Assembly (NCBI RefSeq): GCF_003207855.1
Contig: NZ_NKTZ01000013.1
Location: 1 to 64,000, forward strand
Source of the DNA: Komagataeibacter rhaeticus
GTDB taxonomy: Bacteria; Pseudomonadota; Alphaproteobacteria; Acetobacterales; Acetobacteraceae
DNA: 64,000 nucleotides
Direction of reading: 5' to 3'
In this document: piece by piece, positions 53,628 through 61,921 of the stretch
How the letters are laid out: each line of letters opens with the position of its first letter
Numbering within the stretch: the first letter of the stretch is position 1
Made by a program: the position numbers and the translations under genes
Notes under the pieces: model-generated
The model's input: the letters and a program-made list of their open reading frames with translations, nothing else
What the model was told of the DNA's origin: nothing
Database searches by the model: none

Positions 53628-53652
53628 CATTCCTGCGTGGAGCATCGACAGT

Positions 53653-54657
53653 GTGAGCGGTTTCCTGTCCAGACGGCTGTTTCTTGGCGCATCGGTCCTT
53701 TCGGGACTGCCCGGCGTGGCGCGGGCCGCACCGGCACGGGTGTTCCGTGTCGCCCTTGTCATGACGTCCTCCATCGCGGATGGGGGGTGGAACCACCTGG
53801 CTTTCCTGGGCCTGCGGCAGGCACGCGATGATTTGGGCGTGCATGTGGCTTATGCCGAAAACGTGGCGCAGGCGGAAATAACGGAAGTCACGCGCGGCTA
53901 TGCCGATGATGGCTATGACCTGATCCTGGGCCACGGCTTCCAGTTCGGCAGCGCCTTTATCGAGATCTGCCAAGAATACCCCCACCAGCAGTTTTTCGTC
54001 ACATCCTATGCCCCGGCGGGGGAGGCCGCAGCCAATGTCCGCTTCATTGACCTGGCCTATTACGACCTGGCCTTTGATACCGGCGCGCTGGCGGCCCTGA
54101 TTTCAGCCGGGGGCGGGGTGGCGTTCATTGGCGGGCAGGACAACCCCGCCCAGAAGCGCGTCATGCAGACTTTCCAGGATGGCGCGCGCGCCGCACGCCC
54201 CGGCATGCTGGCAACCGGCATCATCACGGGTGACTACAACAATGCGTCACGCGGGCGTGAGGCGGTTGAAAGCCTTGTGGCCAAAGGGGTGGATGTCATC
54301 TGGCATACATCCGATGTCACGGGGCTTGGCGTGCTGCAGGGCGCACAGGTGGCGGGCATCAAGGCCATAGGCTGCTATACAGACCAGAGCAGCATGGCGC
54401 CCGCCGCGGTGGCGACCAGCACGGTCCTGCAACTGGCATGGATGGTCCATACGGTCATAGCCGACACACTGGCGCAGGCCGCGCCCACCGGCGGCGAATG
54501 GAAGCCGGCACTTGAACAGTTATGGGCTTATGACTGGAAGGGCCAGATGTTCAACCCCGCGCTGGTTTCCGCCCCGATGCAGGCGGGCTTCGCAACCTTC
54601 CGCCATGACGAGCACGCGGGCCTTTACCCCCGGCCCGCACAGGGCGACACGCCATGA
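53653..54657 (+). CDS. BMP-family ABC importer substrate-binding protein, Tat signal
   Basis: A 334-residue periplasmic binding protein of the BMP/PnrA (basic membrane protein) family. The N-terminus SRRLFLGASVLSG is a clear twin-arginine signal ending near ARAA, whereas most family members are lipoproteins. Family stretches are DGGWNHLAFLGLRQARDDLG, GYDLILGHGFQFGSAFIEIC and VAFIGGQDNP. Known ligands are nucleosides, purines or riboflavin-like compounds. Start is GTG 53653. The stop overlaps the ATPase start (ATGA). Confidence 0.87.
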   Translation: MSGFLSRRLFLGASVLSGLPGVARAAPARVFRVALVMTSSIADGGWNHLAFLGLRQARDDLGVHVAYAENVAQAEITEVTRGYADDGYDLILGHGFQFGSAFIEICQEYPHQQFFVTSYAPAGEAAANVRFIDLAYYDLAFDTGALAALISAGGGVAFIGGQDNPAQKRVMQTFQDGARAARPGMLATGIITGDYNNASRGREAVESLVAKGVDVIWHTSDVTGLGVLQGAQVAGIKAIGCYTDQSSMAPAAVATSTVLQLAWMVHTVIADTLAQAAPTGGEWKPALEQLWAYDWKGQMFNPALVSAPMQAGFATFRHDEHAGLYPRPAQGDTP

Positions 54658-56177
54658 CCGCGCAGCCCGACCGGCACAGCGCCGCCTATGGCCTGCATGA
54701 TGTCACGCGCCGCTTTGGCGCGGTCACGGCGGTGGATCACGTCTCGCTCTATCTGGCGCGCGGGGAGATCCATGCCCTGCTGGGTGAAAATGGCGCGGGC
54801 AAGAGCACGCTCATGCAGATCCTGTTCGGCCTGTACCAGCCCGACAGTGGCAGCGTGATCATGGATGGCGCGCCCGTCCGCCTTGCCTCGCCACAGGTGG
54901 CGTTCCGCCATGGCATTGGCATGGTACATCAGGAATTCATGCTGGTGGATACCCTGACCGTGGCCCAGAACGTGATCCTCGGGCTGAAGGACGAAGGGCT
55001 GTTCCCCAACATGCGCAGGGTCCGTGCCCGCGTACGCGAACTGGCCACGGCGCATGGGCTTGAGGTTGATCCCGACAGCATGGTGGGCGACCTGTCGATC
55101 GGGATGCGGCAGCGGGTGGAAATCCTCAAGCTGCTGTACCGGTCCTGCCGCCTGCTGATCCTCGATGAACCCACGGCCGTGCTGACCGGGGCCGAGACCG
55201 CCCATCTGCTGCGCCTGCTGGGGCAGTTGCGCGCGCAGGGCTGCACGGTGCTGCTGGTTACCCACAAGCTGGCCGAAATCCTTGAAGTGGCCGACCGGAT
55301 TACCGTCATCCGCAAGGGCCGCATCATCCAGACCGTACAGAAGGGCAACCTTGTGGCAGCCGACCTGGCGCGCATGATGATCGGGCGTGAGGGCGGGCCT
55401 GCGGCCCCACCGGCCAGGCAGGGCGCCATGCCTGCGGGGGAAGGCGTGCTGTCGGTGCGGGGCGGGCGTATCCATGCCGAAAGCCCGCCCATCGGGCTGG
55501 ACATCCACGGGGGCGAGATCGTGGGCATTGCGGGGGCGGATGGCAACGGGCAGACGGAACTTGCGGAACACATCGCGGGCATTGCCGCGCGATGGGTGGT
55601 GCCGGGGCAGATCCATCTGGCCGGTCAGGCCATGACGGGCCTGGGCATTGCCGCGCGCCGCGCGCTGGGGCTGCGCTACATTCCCGCCGACAGGGCGCGC
55701 GACGGCAGCATCGCCGCCGCAACCCTGCTGGAGAACGCTGTGCTGGGCGCCCCCATGGCGGAAGATGGCCTGTGGTGGAACCTGCCCGCCCGGCGCGCGC
55801 GCACCGGGGCCATCATGGCGGCGGGCCACGTCGTGCCACCCGATATGGACCTGCAGGCGGGCAACCTGTCGGGGGGGAACCTGCAGAAGCTGATCGTGGC
55901 GCGCGAGGCGCGGGACGGGCCGCGCTGCATGATTGCGGTCTATCCCACCCGTGGGCTCGATATCGGCGCGGTGGAGGAAATATGGGCGCTGCTGCGCCAA
56001 TTACGGGATGCGGGATGTGCCATCATGCTGATTTCCGCCGATCTGGACGAGATCATGGCCCTGTCCGACCGGGTGGCGGTGCTGTATCGCGGTAGCCTGT
56101 CATCACCCGTCCGGGCCACCGAACTGGGCATGGATGATGTCGCGGCCATGATGTCCGGCACGGGAGGGGCGGCATGA
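54654..56177 (+). CDS. ABC importer ATPase with two ABC domains
   Basis: A 507-residue double ATPase as used by BMP-type and sugar importers. The first half has GENGAGKSTLMQILFGL, LSIGMRQRVEILKLLY and LLILDEPTAVLT; the second half has the weaker loop GADGNGQTELAEHI, LSGGNLQKLIVAREA and an altered Walker B (CMIAVYPTRGLD), as is common in the second domain of this family. It energises the two permeases that follow, and overlaps both neighbours by four bases. Confidence 0.9.
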   Translation: MTAQPDRHSAAYGLHDVTRRFGAVTAVDHVSLYLARGEIHALLGENGAGKSTLMQILFGLYQPDSGSVIMDGAPVRLASPQVAFRHGIGMVHQEFMLVDTLTVAQNVILGLKDEGLFPNMRRVRARVRELATAHGLEVDPDSMVGDLSIGMRQRVEILKLLYRSCRLLILDEPTAVLTGAETAHLLRLLGQLRAQGCTVLLVTHKLAEILEVADRITVIRKGRIIQTVQKGNLVAADLARMMIGREGGPAAPPARQGAMPAGEGVLSVRGGRIHAESPPIGLDIHGGEIVGIAGADGNGQTELAEHIAGIAARWVVPGQIHLAGQAMTGLGIAARRALGLRYIPADRARDGSIAAATLLENAVLGAPMAEDGLWWNLPARRARTGAIMAAGHVVPPDMDLQAGNLSGGNLQKLIVAREARDGPRCMIAVYPTRGLDIGAVEEIWALLRQLRDAGCAIMLISADLDEIMALSDRVAVLYRGSLSSPVRATELGMDDVAAMMSGTGGAA

Positions 56178-57229
56178 GCAACCATAAACCCGGTGGCGTG
56201 GAGAAAGGTACATTGTGGCGGCGGTTCATGCCCTTCCTGCCGCTGGTGGGAGCGGTGGCGGTCTGCATCGTGATCCTGCTGCCGTTTTCGCGCCAGCCGG
56301 TGCAGGCGTTCATGGATATCTGCCTGTATCCGCTTGCTTCCCGTGCGGGCCTGTCGGCCACGCTGATCCGGGTCACACCGATTGCGGCCTGCGCGCTTGG
56401 CACCATCGTTGCGTGGAAGAGCGGACTGTACTACCTGGGCTTCGATGGCTGTTATCTGGCGGGGGCGCTGGCCACAACACTCATGGCGCTGTTCTGCCCC
56501 ATGCCGGCATGGGCCTTCCTGCCGCTTTCACTGCTGGCGGCCTTTGCACTGGCCGGGCTGTGGGCGCTGCCGGTGGGCTGGCTGCGGGCGCGCTTTGGCG
56601 GGAGCGAGGTGCTGACATCGCTCATGCTCAACTACGTTGCCGTCCTGATCGTGCAGTATGCGGTGACAGGGCCGATCCGCGCAGGCCAGGACCTGCCGGA
56701 AACACGGCTGTTCCCCGCCAGCACCTGGCTGCCACGGCTGCCGGGGCTGCATGCCCACTGGGGCATTGCCGTGGTGGCCGCCTGTGCCGTGGCGGTTGCC
56801 GTGGTGCTGTACCGGCTCAATGCCGGGTATTTCATGCGCATGACGGGTCTGAACATGCGGGCCGCGCGTCATGCGGGCATGAATGTGGGGGCCATCATGG
56901 TTACGGTCTGCGCCGTGGCGGGCGGCCTTGCGGGCATGGGGGGCTGGGCGGACACGCTGGGGCTGCAGCACAGGCTGATTGACGGGGTGGGCGTGGGCAT
57001 CGGCTTCCATGGCATCGTGGTGGCCATACTCTGCGCGATGGAACCGCTGGCCGTGCTGCCCGTGGCGTTTGTCTATGCCGGGCTGATGGTGGGCGCACAG
57101 GCCATGCAACGTGACTTCCAGGTGCCGGCCGCCATCATCAACATATTCGAAAGCCTGCTGGTGCTGGCGGTCATGGCCATGCCCATCCTGAAGCAGCGCT
57201 ACGGGGCGGGAGCAAAAGACCATGCATAA
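56174..57229 (+). CDS. ABC importer permease (BMP-type, first)
   Basis: A 351-residue inner-membrane protein with about nine to ten helices, of the branched-chain/ribose permease superfamily used by nucleoside importers. The family motif FGGSEVLTSLMLNYVAVLIV and the coupling region GLNMRAARHAGMNVGAIMVT are present. Its start overlaps the ATPase stop, and its stop overlaps the second permease start by eight bases. Confidence 0.87.
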   Translation: MSNHKPGGVEKGTLWRRFMPFLPLVGAVAVCIVILLPFSRQPVQAFMDICLYPLASRAGLSATLIRVTPIAACALGTIVAWKSGLYYLGFDGCYLAGALATTLMALFCPMPAWAFLPLSLLAAFALAGLWALPVGWLRARFGGSEVLTSLMLNYVAVLIVQYAVTGPIRAGQDLPETRLFPASTWLPRLPGLHAHWGIAVVAACAVAVAVVLYRLNAGYFMRMTGLNMRAARHAGMNVGAIMVTVCAVAGGLAGMGGWADTLGLQHRLIDGVGVGIGFHGIVVAILCAMEPLAVLPVAFVYAGLMVGAQAMQRDFQVPAAIINIFESLLVLAVMAMPILKQRYGAGAKDHA

Positions 57230-58115
57230 CGGCGTGATCCTGACCATTATCCTGACCGGCCTGCGGCTGGGCGTGCCGGTCATGCTGGCGGCCATGGGGG
57301 AAGTCTTCGGTGAAAGTGCCGGGGTGCTTAATGTCGGGCTGGAGGGCATGCTGCTGCTGGGCGGCATTACGTCCTTCATGGTGGCGGCCAGCACCCATTC
57401 CGCCCTGCTGGGCACGCTGGCGGTCATACCCGTGGCCCTGCTGGCGGCCGAACTGCTGGGGGTGTACTACATCCGGCTGGGGGCCAGCCAGATCGTGACC
57501 GGCATTGTTTTCAACCTGCTGTCACTGGGTGTAGCCAGCTACGCCTACAGGCTGTACTGCCCGCCCGGCACCCTGGCCGCGCGGATCCAGACGGTGGAAA
57601 CCACGCTGTGGGGCATTCCGCTGCCGGTTTTTCCCGTTATCGCACTGTGTGTCATCATGCATCTTGTACTCATGCACAGCCGGTTCGGCATGGCGGTGCG
57701 GGCCGTGGGCGAGGCCCCGGCCGCAGCCGAGGCGGCGGGGCTGGACGTGACGCGCGTGCGCATGGCGGCGCTGCGGCTGTCGTGCATTGGCGGTGCGCTG
57801 GCCGGGGCCTACCTGATTGTATGCCAGATTGGCCTGTTCCGGGATTCCATCGTGCAGGGGCAGGGGTTTTCGGCCCTGGCGGTGGTTATTTTCGGGCGCT
57901 GGCGGCCGCTGGCCGTGGGCTGTGCGGCGGTGCTGCTGGGGTGTCTGGATGCGCTCCAGTTTTCCCTGCAGGCCTATGTGCCCGGACTGCCGCCGCAGGT
58001 TTTCCTTGCCTTGCCCTATCTGGCCGCAGCCCTTGCCACATCCGGCCTGTTCGGCAGGATGCACCAGCCCGCCGCCCTGACCATACCGTGGATGGCGGGC
58101 AGGCGGGTGCAGTAA
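57222..58115 (+). CDS. ABC importer permease (BMP-type, second)
   Basis: A 297-residue inner-membrane protein with about eight helices. GEVFGESAGVLNVGLEGMLL is the family N-terminal signature, and the coupling loop VRAVGEAPAAAEAAGLDVTR matches nucleoside/riboflavin-type importers. It pairs with the permease encoded just before it. The TAA stop is directly followed by a decayed MITE-like remnant and a strong hairpin. Confidence 0.88.
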   Translation: MHNGVILTIILTGLRLGVPVMLAAMGEVFGESAGVLNVGLEGMLLLGGITSFMVAASTHSALLGTLAVIPVALLAAELLGVYYIRLGASQIVTGIVFNLLSLGVASYAYRLYCPPGTLAARIQTVETTLWGIPLPVFPVIALCVIMHLVLMHSRFGMAVRAVGEAPAAAEAAGLDVTRVRMAALRLSCIGGALAGAYLIVCQIGLFRDSIVQGQGFSALAVVIFGRWRPLAVGCAAVLLGCLDALQFSLQAYVPGLPPQVFLALPYLAAALATSGLFGRMHQPAALTIPWMAGRRVQ

Positions 58116-58200
58116 GCGGCTGTTTGAAAACAACCCGTTAAAAAATAATGGTTTTTGCGCCGCCTTTTCCCGGAAAGGCGGCGCTCCCTGAAGCGTTCCC
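58116..58200 (+). repeat. Decayed MITE-like remnant with a strong hairpin
   Basis: The sequence CTGTTTGAAAACAA followed by a TTAAAAAATAATGG stretch and GCCGCCTTTT...AAAGGCGGC resembles the left part of the 162-bp elements at 21331 and 25415, but the right part has diverged. GCGCCGCCTTT (58157-58167) pairs perfectly with AAAGGCGGCGC (58174-58184). Like copy 1 it directly follows a TAA stop codon. Between convergent genes, the hairpin probably acts as a terminator. Confidence 0.6.
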
Positions 58201-58235
58201 ATGATGCAGGACAGTGCCCGGCCGGCCCGGCGCCA

Positions 58236-58739
58236 TCAGCCTATGGTGGTTGAATGGTACCGGCGCGCGAACCATACAAGCGCATCGCGCGGTGCCTCAT
58301 TGCGGATGATTTCCTCCACCACGCAATAGAACACGCAGTGGGTGCCGACATCCTGCGTCAGGCTGACGCGGCAGCCAAAGGAGACCAGGCTGTCCGTCAG
58401 GCGCAGGCAGCCGTTGGCCATGGGTTGCCAGTGCGTGCTGGCAAACCGCTCCGTGCGGGACAGGTCCTTGTCCGCAAAGCGGTTGGACAGATCATGCTGG
58501 CCCGCCGCAAGGACGTTGACCGCCAGATGCCCGTTGCCAATGAATTCGGGATAGGAACTGACACCCCGGTTCATGCACACCAGCAGCGTGGGGGGCTGGT
58601 CGGTCACGCTGCATATGCCCGATGCGGTAAAGCCGGCATGGCCTGCGGGGCCACTGGTGGTGACAATGCTGATTCCGGCGGCCAGGCTGGCCATGCCATC
58701 ACGAAACCGGGCGGCGGAAACGGCGGGAAGGGACGTCAT
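58236..58739 (-). CDS. Flavin reductase (RutF/NtaB-like)
   Basis: A 167-residue flavin reductase-like protein of the FMN-binding split-barrel fold. It begins RFRDGMASLAAGISIVTTSG and has GFTASGICSVTDQPPTLLVC, SSYPEFIGNGHLAVNVLAAG and GTHCVFYCVVEEI, all typical of the small reductase component that supplies reduced FMN to a two-component monooxygenase. The oxygenase gene lies 83 bases upstream on the same strand, so the two are partners. Confidence 0.87.
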   Translation of the reverse strand: MTSLPAVSAARFRDGMASLAAGISIVTTSGPAGHAGFTASGICSVTDQPPTLLVCMNRGVSSYPEFIGNGHLAVNVLAAGQHDLSNRFADKDLSRTERFASTHWQPMANGCLRLTDSLVSFGCRVSLTQDVGTHCVFYCVVEEIIRNEAPRDALVWFARRYHSTTIG

Positions 58740-58822
58740 GAACAGGCTGTATCCGTCAATTGTGGAAAAAAGGGACCGCCCGATCCCGCCATGCGCCTGA
58801 CCGGACGGAAGGGGGACAGGCG

Positions 58823-60115
58823 TCAGGGCCGCGCCAGGCCAAGGTTTTCACGCAGGGTCTCCCCCGCGTATTCGGTGCGGAACACACCATGGCGCTGCAG
58901 GCGCGGCACCACCAGTTCCACAAAGGTCTCCAGCCCGCCATTCAGGTAAGGGGGCATGATGTTGAAGCCATCCGCCGCCCGTGTCTCGAACCATTCGATC
59001 AGGGTATTGGCCACCGTCTCGGCGGAACCGCACAGCACCCAGTGCCCGCGTGCCGCGGCGACAAGGTTGTACAGGTCGCGCAGGGTCATGTTCTCCCGCC
59101 GCGCCTTGGACAGCATGACGGAGGAGAAGCTGTGATACGTGTCCGGCAGCGGCACGTCGGGTATCGGCCCGTCCAGCGCATAGCCCGACATGTCCATGCC
59201 CAGCCGGTCCGACAGCAGGCCCAGCGCGTCCTTTTCCCCCAGATAGCCCTGCAGTTCATGCAGGATGTCAAAGGCTTCCTTGTCCGTGCGCCCCACGATG
59301 GGCATCACGCCGGGCAGCATCGTGACCTTGTCGGGGGAGCGCCCGCAGGCGGCCACTTCTTCCTTCAGGGCCGCATAACCTGCCTGCGCCTCACGGATGT
59401 CCTGCACGACGGAGAACACGACATCCGCCGTGCGGGCGGCCAGCCTGCGGCCGGGGGCCGAGCCGCCTGCCTGGGTAATGACGGGCTGCCCCTGCGGGGC
59501 GCGCGGGATGTTAAGCGGCCCCCTGACCTGAAAGAACCGGCCCCTGTGGTCCAGCGGGTGCATCTTGCCTTCGTCGATATAAAGGCCCGATGCACGGTCG
59601 GCCACCAGGGCGTCATCTTCCCAGCAGTCCCACAGGCCCTTGACCACATCGATGAATTCCTCCGCCCGTTCATAGCGTGAGGCATGGTCGGGATGGGTCG
59701 AACCGAAATTGGCCGACGCCGCCGGGTTGGCGGTGGTCACGGCATTCCACGCGGCACGGCCACCGCTTATGAAGTCGAGCGAGGCAAACATGCGTGCAAC
59801 CGTAAAGGGGTCGCCATAGGTGGTGGACATGGTTGCCCCCAGCCCGATATGGCTGGTCACCGCCGCGATATTGGCCAGCATGGTCATCGGCTCGAAACGC
59901 GCGGCGTAGGAGGGATGGGTGCTGACATCGGCATGAAGGTTGTCCCCCATGAAGATGAAGTCGAACTTGCCCTTTTCCGCAATCTGGCAGGTCTTCTGGA
60001 TGGCTTTTATATCAGTAAAGCGGTCGATCGCGCCGGGATAACGCCAGCCGGCAACATGGCTGCCCGTGCCCAGCAGGAACAGGCCAAGATGCATCATGCG
60101 GGGGGAGGTGTTCAA
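58823..60115 (-). CDS. LLM-class flavin monooxygenase (NtaA/SnaA/DszA-like)
   Basis: A 430-residue TIM-barrel luciferase-like monooxygenase that uses reduced FMN. Visible stretches are HLGLFLLGTGSHVAGWRYPG, FDFIFMGDNLH, HIGLGATMSTTYGDPFTVAR, SGGRAAWNAVTTANPAASAN and VITQAGGSAPGRRLAARTAD, characteristic of the NtaA/SnaA/DszA group, which breaks C-N or C-S bonds in nitrogen- or sulfur-containing compounds. TTG 60115 is chosen because AGGAG precedes it at normal spacing; ATGs at 60097 and 60094 lack one. It follows the aldolase-like gene by 43 bases. Confidence 0.87.
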   Translation of the reverse strand: MNTSPRMMHLGLFLLGTGSHVAGWRYPGAIDRFTDIKAIQKTCQIAEKGKFDFIFMGDNLHADVSTHPSYAARFEPMTMLANIAAVTSHIGLGATMSTTYGDPFTVARMFASLDFISGGRAAWNAVTTANPAASANFGSTHPDHASRYERAEEFIDVVKGLWDCWEDDALVADRASGLYIDEGKMHPLDHRGRFFQVRGPLNIPRAPQGQPVITQAGGSAPGRRLAARTADVVFSVVQDIREAQAGYAALKEEVAACGRSPDKVTMLPGVMPIVGRTDKEAFDILHELQGYLGEKDALGLLSDRLGMDMSGYALDGPIPDVPLPDTYHSFSSVMLSKARRENMTLRDLYNLVAAARGHWVLCGSAETVANTLIEWFETRAADGFNIMPPYLNGGLETFVELVVPRLQRHGVFRTEYAGETLRENLGLARP

Positions 60116-60158
60116 ACGGATGTCTCCTGAAGTAGCGGGGACCTGCGGGGCGCAGGGA

Positions 60159-60917
60159 TCATAGGCGGTAATCCGGTGTGGCACCGTCACGCTCAAGCTG
60201 GCGCAGCAGGCCATTCCATTCACGCTGGCCGGGGGGCAGGATATCGCCGGACCGGTTCCAGAACTGGCTGGCCGCCCTGTCGCATATGGCGGGGGCAGGC
60301 ACGCAGATCGCGGCTTCCGGGCCACTGGCGGCCGCTGCCTGCAGGCGGAGCTGGATACGGGCCGCCTTTTCAAAGTAATAGAGCATCATGAACGCTTCGG
60401 AGGGCTGGCGGCCTACTGTCAGCAACCCGTGGTTGCGCATGAGCAGGACGGGATTATCACCCATATCGTCGATGATACGGGCACGTTCGCCCATTTCCAG
60501 CGCAACGCCTTCGTAATCGTGAAAGCCCTGCCGCCCCCAGAACCACATGGCAAACTGGCTGAGTGGCAGCAGGCCGCCTTTCTGGCTTGATACGGATACC
60601 GTTGCCTCGGAATGGACATGCAGCACGCAATGCGCATCCGGCCGGGCCTGATGGATGGCGCCGTGAATGACAAAGCCCGCTGCATTGACATCATAAGGCG
60701 AGTCATCAAGCTTGCGGCCTTCCAGGTCGATGCGGACAAGGCTGGAAGCCGTAATCTCCTCGAACAGCATGCCATAGGGATTGATCAGGAACTGGTCGTC
60801 CGTTCCCGGCACCCGCATCGAAATATGGTTGTATATCAGGTCATCCAGCCCCATGCGCGCAACCAGGCGGTAGCATGCGGCCAGATCCCTGCGGGCCTGC
60901 CATTCATCGCGTTCCAT
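60159..60917 (-). CDS. Class II aldolase/adducin-family protein
   Basis: A 252-residue class II aldolase-fold protein. The metal ligands are seen in VLHVHSEATVS and in MRNHGLLTVGRQPSEAFMML, with YNHISMRVPGTDDQFLINPY near the N-terminus. Members cleave or decarboxylate sugar phosphates and related hydroxy acids, but many are uncharacterised. It is first in a three-gene unit with the flavin monooxygenase and flavin reductase, divergent from the GntR gene across a gap with a GTATGC-type site. Confidence 0.85.
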   Translation of the reverse strand: MERDEWQARRDLAACYRLVARMGLDDLIYNHISMRVPGTDDQFLINPYGMLFEEITASSLVRIDLEGRKLDDSPYDVNAAGFVIHGAIHQARPDAHCVLHVHSEATVSVSSQKGGLLPLSQFAMWFWGRQGFHDYEGVALEMGERARIIDDMGDNPVLLMRNHGLLTVGRQPSEAFMMLYYFEKAARIQLRLQAAAASGPEAAICVPAPAICDRAASQFWNRSGDILPPGQREWNGLLRQLERDGATPDYRL

Positions 60918-60969
60918 GGCGCTCTCCCGAATGCGCGTCTGCCGCGCGGTTATGAATACGATTTTCGTT

Positions 60970-60983
60970 AAAATGCATACATT
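60970..60983. promoter_or_regulatory. GTATGC-type site between aldolase and GntR genes
   Basis: The plus strand reads AAAATGCATACATT; its reverse complement contains TGTATGCATTT, identical over 11 bases to the site at 50110-50120. It lies 53 bases upstream of the aldolase-like gene, where a GntR operator would be expected. Confidence 0.5.
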
Positions 60984-61135
60984 GCGTTACCGAAACACGT
61001 CAAGTTCTTTTGCGCCGGCAGCGCCCGTGCGCGCTGCCCCCCGCCATACCGGAAAGGGCATTGCCCGTTTGCCGCCGGGCGGAAGCCCTGTAAAAGAATA
61101 TGCATGCATCGCCGCGCAGAAGGAAAAACAGTTTG

Positions 61136-61843
61136 ATGTCCCGGTCAGCCCCCGCCAGATCCGCCCCCACCGCGTCCGCGCGCAGGAACGCGGCGCCCCC
61201 GTCGGCCACGCATGCCGAAAAGATCCGCGATCATCTGGCCCGTGAAATTGCATCGGGGCACCTGGTGCCGGGCGAGCGGCTGGACGAGAACGAGATCGCC
61301 ACCCGCTTTGCCGTCTCGCGTACGCCGGTGCGCGAGGCGTTCCGCCTGCTGGCGGCCAATGAAATGGTGGAACTGCGCGGGCGCATGGGGGCCACGGTCC
61401 GCAAGATGAGCGCGCAGACCGTGATCGAGATGTTCGAGGTGATGGCGGAGATGGAAGGGCTGTGCGCACGCCTTGCCTCCCGCCGCGTCACCCCCCAGCT
61501 ACGCGCACGGGTGGAGGAAATCCACGCCCGCCTTGTCGCGGCATCGGGCGGGCAGGACGTGGACGGTTTCTATGACATCAACCAGGAATTCCACGAAGCG
61601 ATCTACGAAGCGGCGGGCAACCTCTACCTTGCCGAACAGACGCGCCGCCTGCGCAACCGTACCGCCGCCTACCGCCGCCGCGTCACCTTCCAGCCCAACC
61701 GCTTTGCCAATACCCTGACCGAACATGAACAGGTGATGGCGGCCATCTTCGCCCATGACGAGGAAAAGGCGCATGCCACCATGCGTGATCACGTCAATCT
61801 GCTCAGTGATGACATGCGGGACTTCATTGCGTCTTTTCAATGA
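61136..61843 (+). CDS. GntR-family regulator, FCD (FadR) subfamily
   Basis: A 235-residue repressor-like protein. The winged helix contains EKIRDHLAREIASGHLVPGE, LDENEIATRFAVSRTPVREA and FRLLAANEMVELRGRMGATV, preceded by a basic disordered stretch. The helical effector domain has the metal/ligand-binding histidine pattern in DINQEFHEAIYEAAGN, TEHEQVMAAI and HATMRDHV. FCD proteins usually bind organic-acid-type metabolites. ATG 61136 has AAGGAA upstream. It lies between the two halves of the catabolic cluster and probably controls both through GTATGC-centred sites. Confidence 0.88.
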   Translation: MSRSAPARSAPTASARRNAAPPSATHAEKIRDHLAREIASGHLVPGERLDENEIATRFAVSRTPVREAFRLLAANEMVELRGRMGATVRKMSAQTVIEMFEVMAEMEGLCARLASRRVTPQLRARVEEIHARLVAASGGQDVDGFYDINQEFHEAIYEAAGNLYLAEQTRRLRNRTAAYRRRVTFQPNRFANTLTEHEQVMAAIFAHDEEKAHATMRDHVNLLSDDMRDFIASFQ

Positions 61844-61847
61844 TGGA

Positions 61848-61861
61848 AAATGTATGCAATA
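61848..61861. promoter_or_regulatory. GTATGC-type site upstream of the alpha/beta hydrolase
   Basis: AAATGTATGCAATA lies just after the GntR stop and 60 bases before the hydrolase start. It shares TGTATGCA with the sites at 50109-50120 and 60970-60983. Confidence 0.45.
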
Positions 61862-61921
61862 TCGGTATCAGGGTATATCGATATCAGCCGACATTTCACA
61901 CTGATTGAAGGACGCAAGCCG

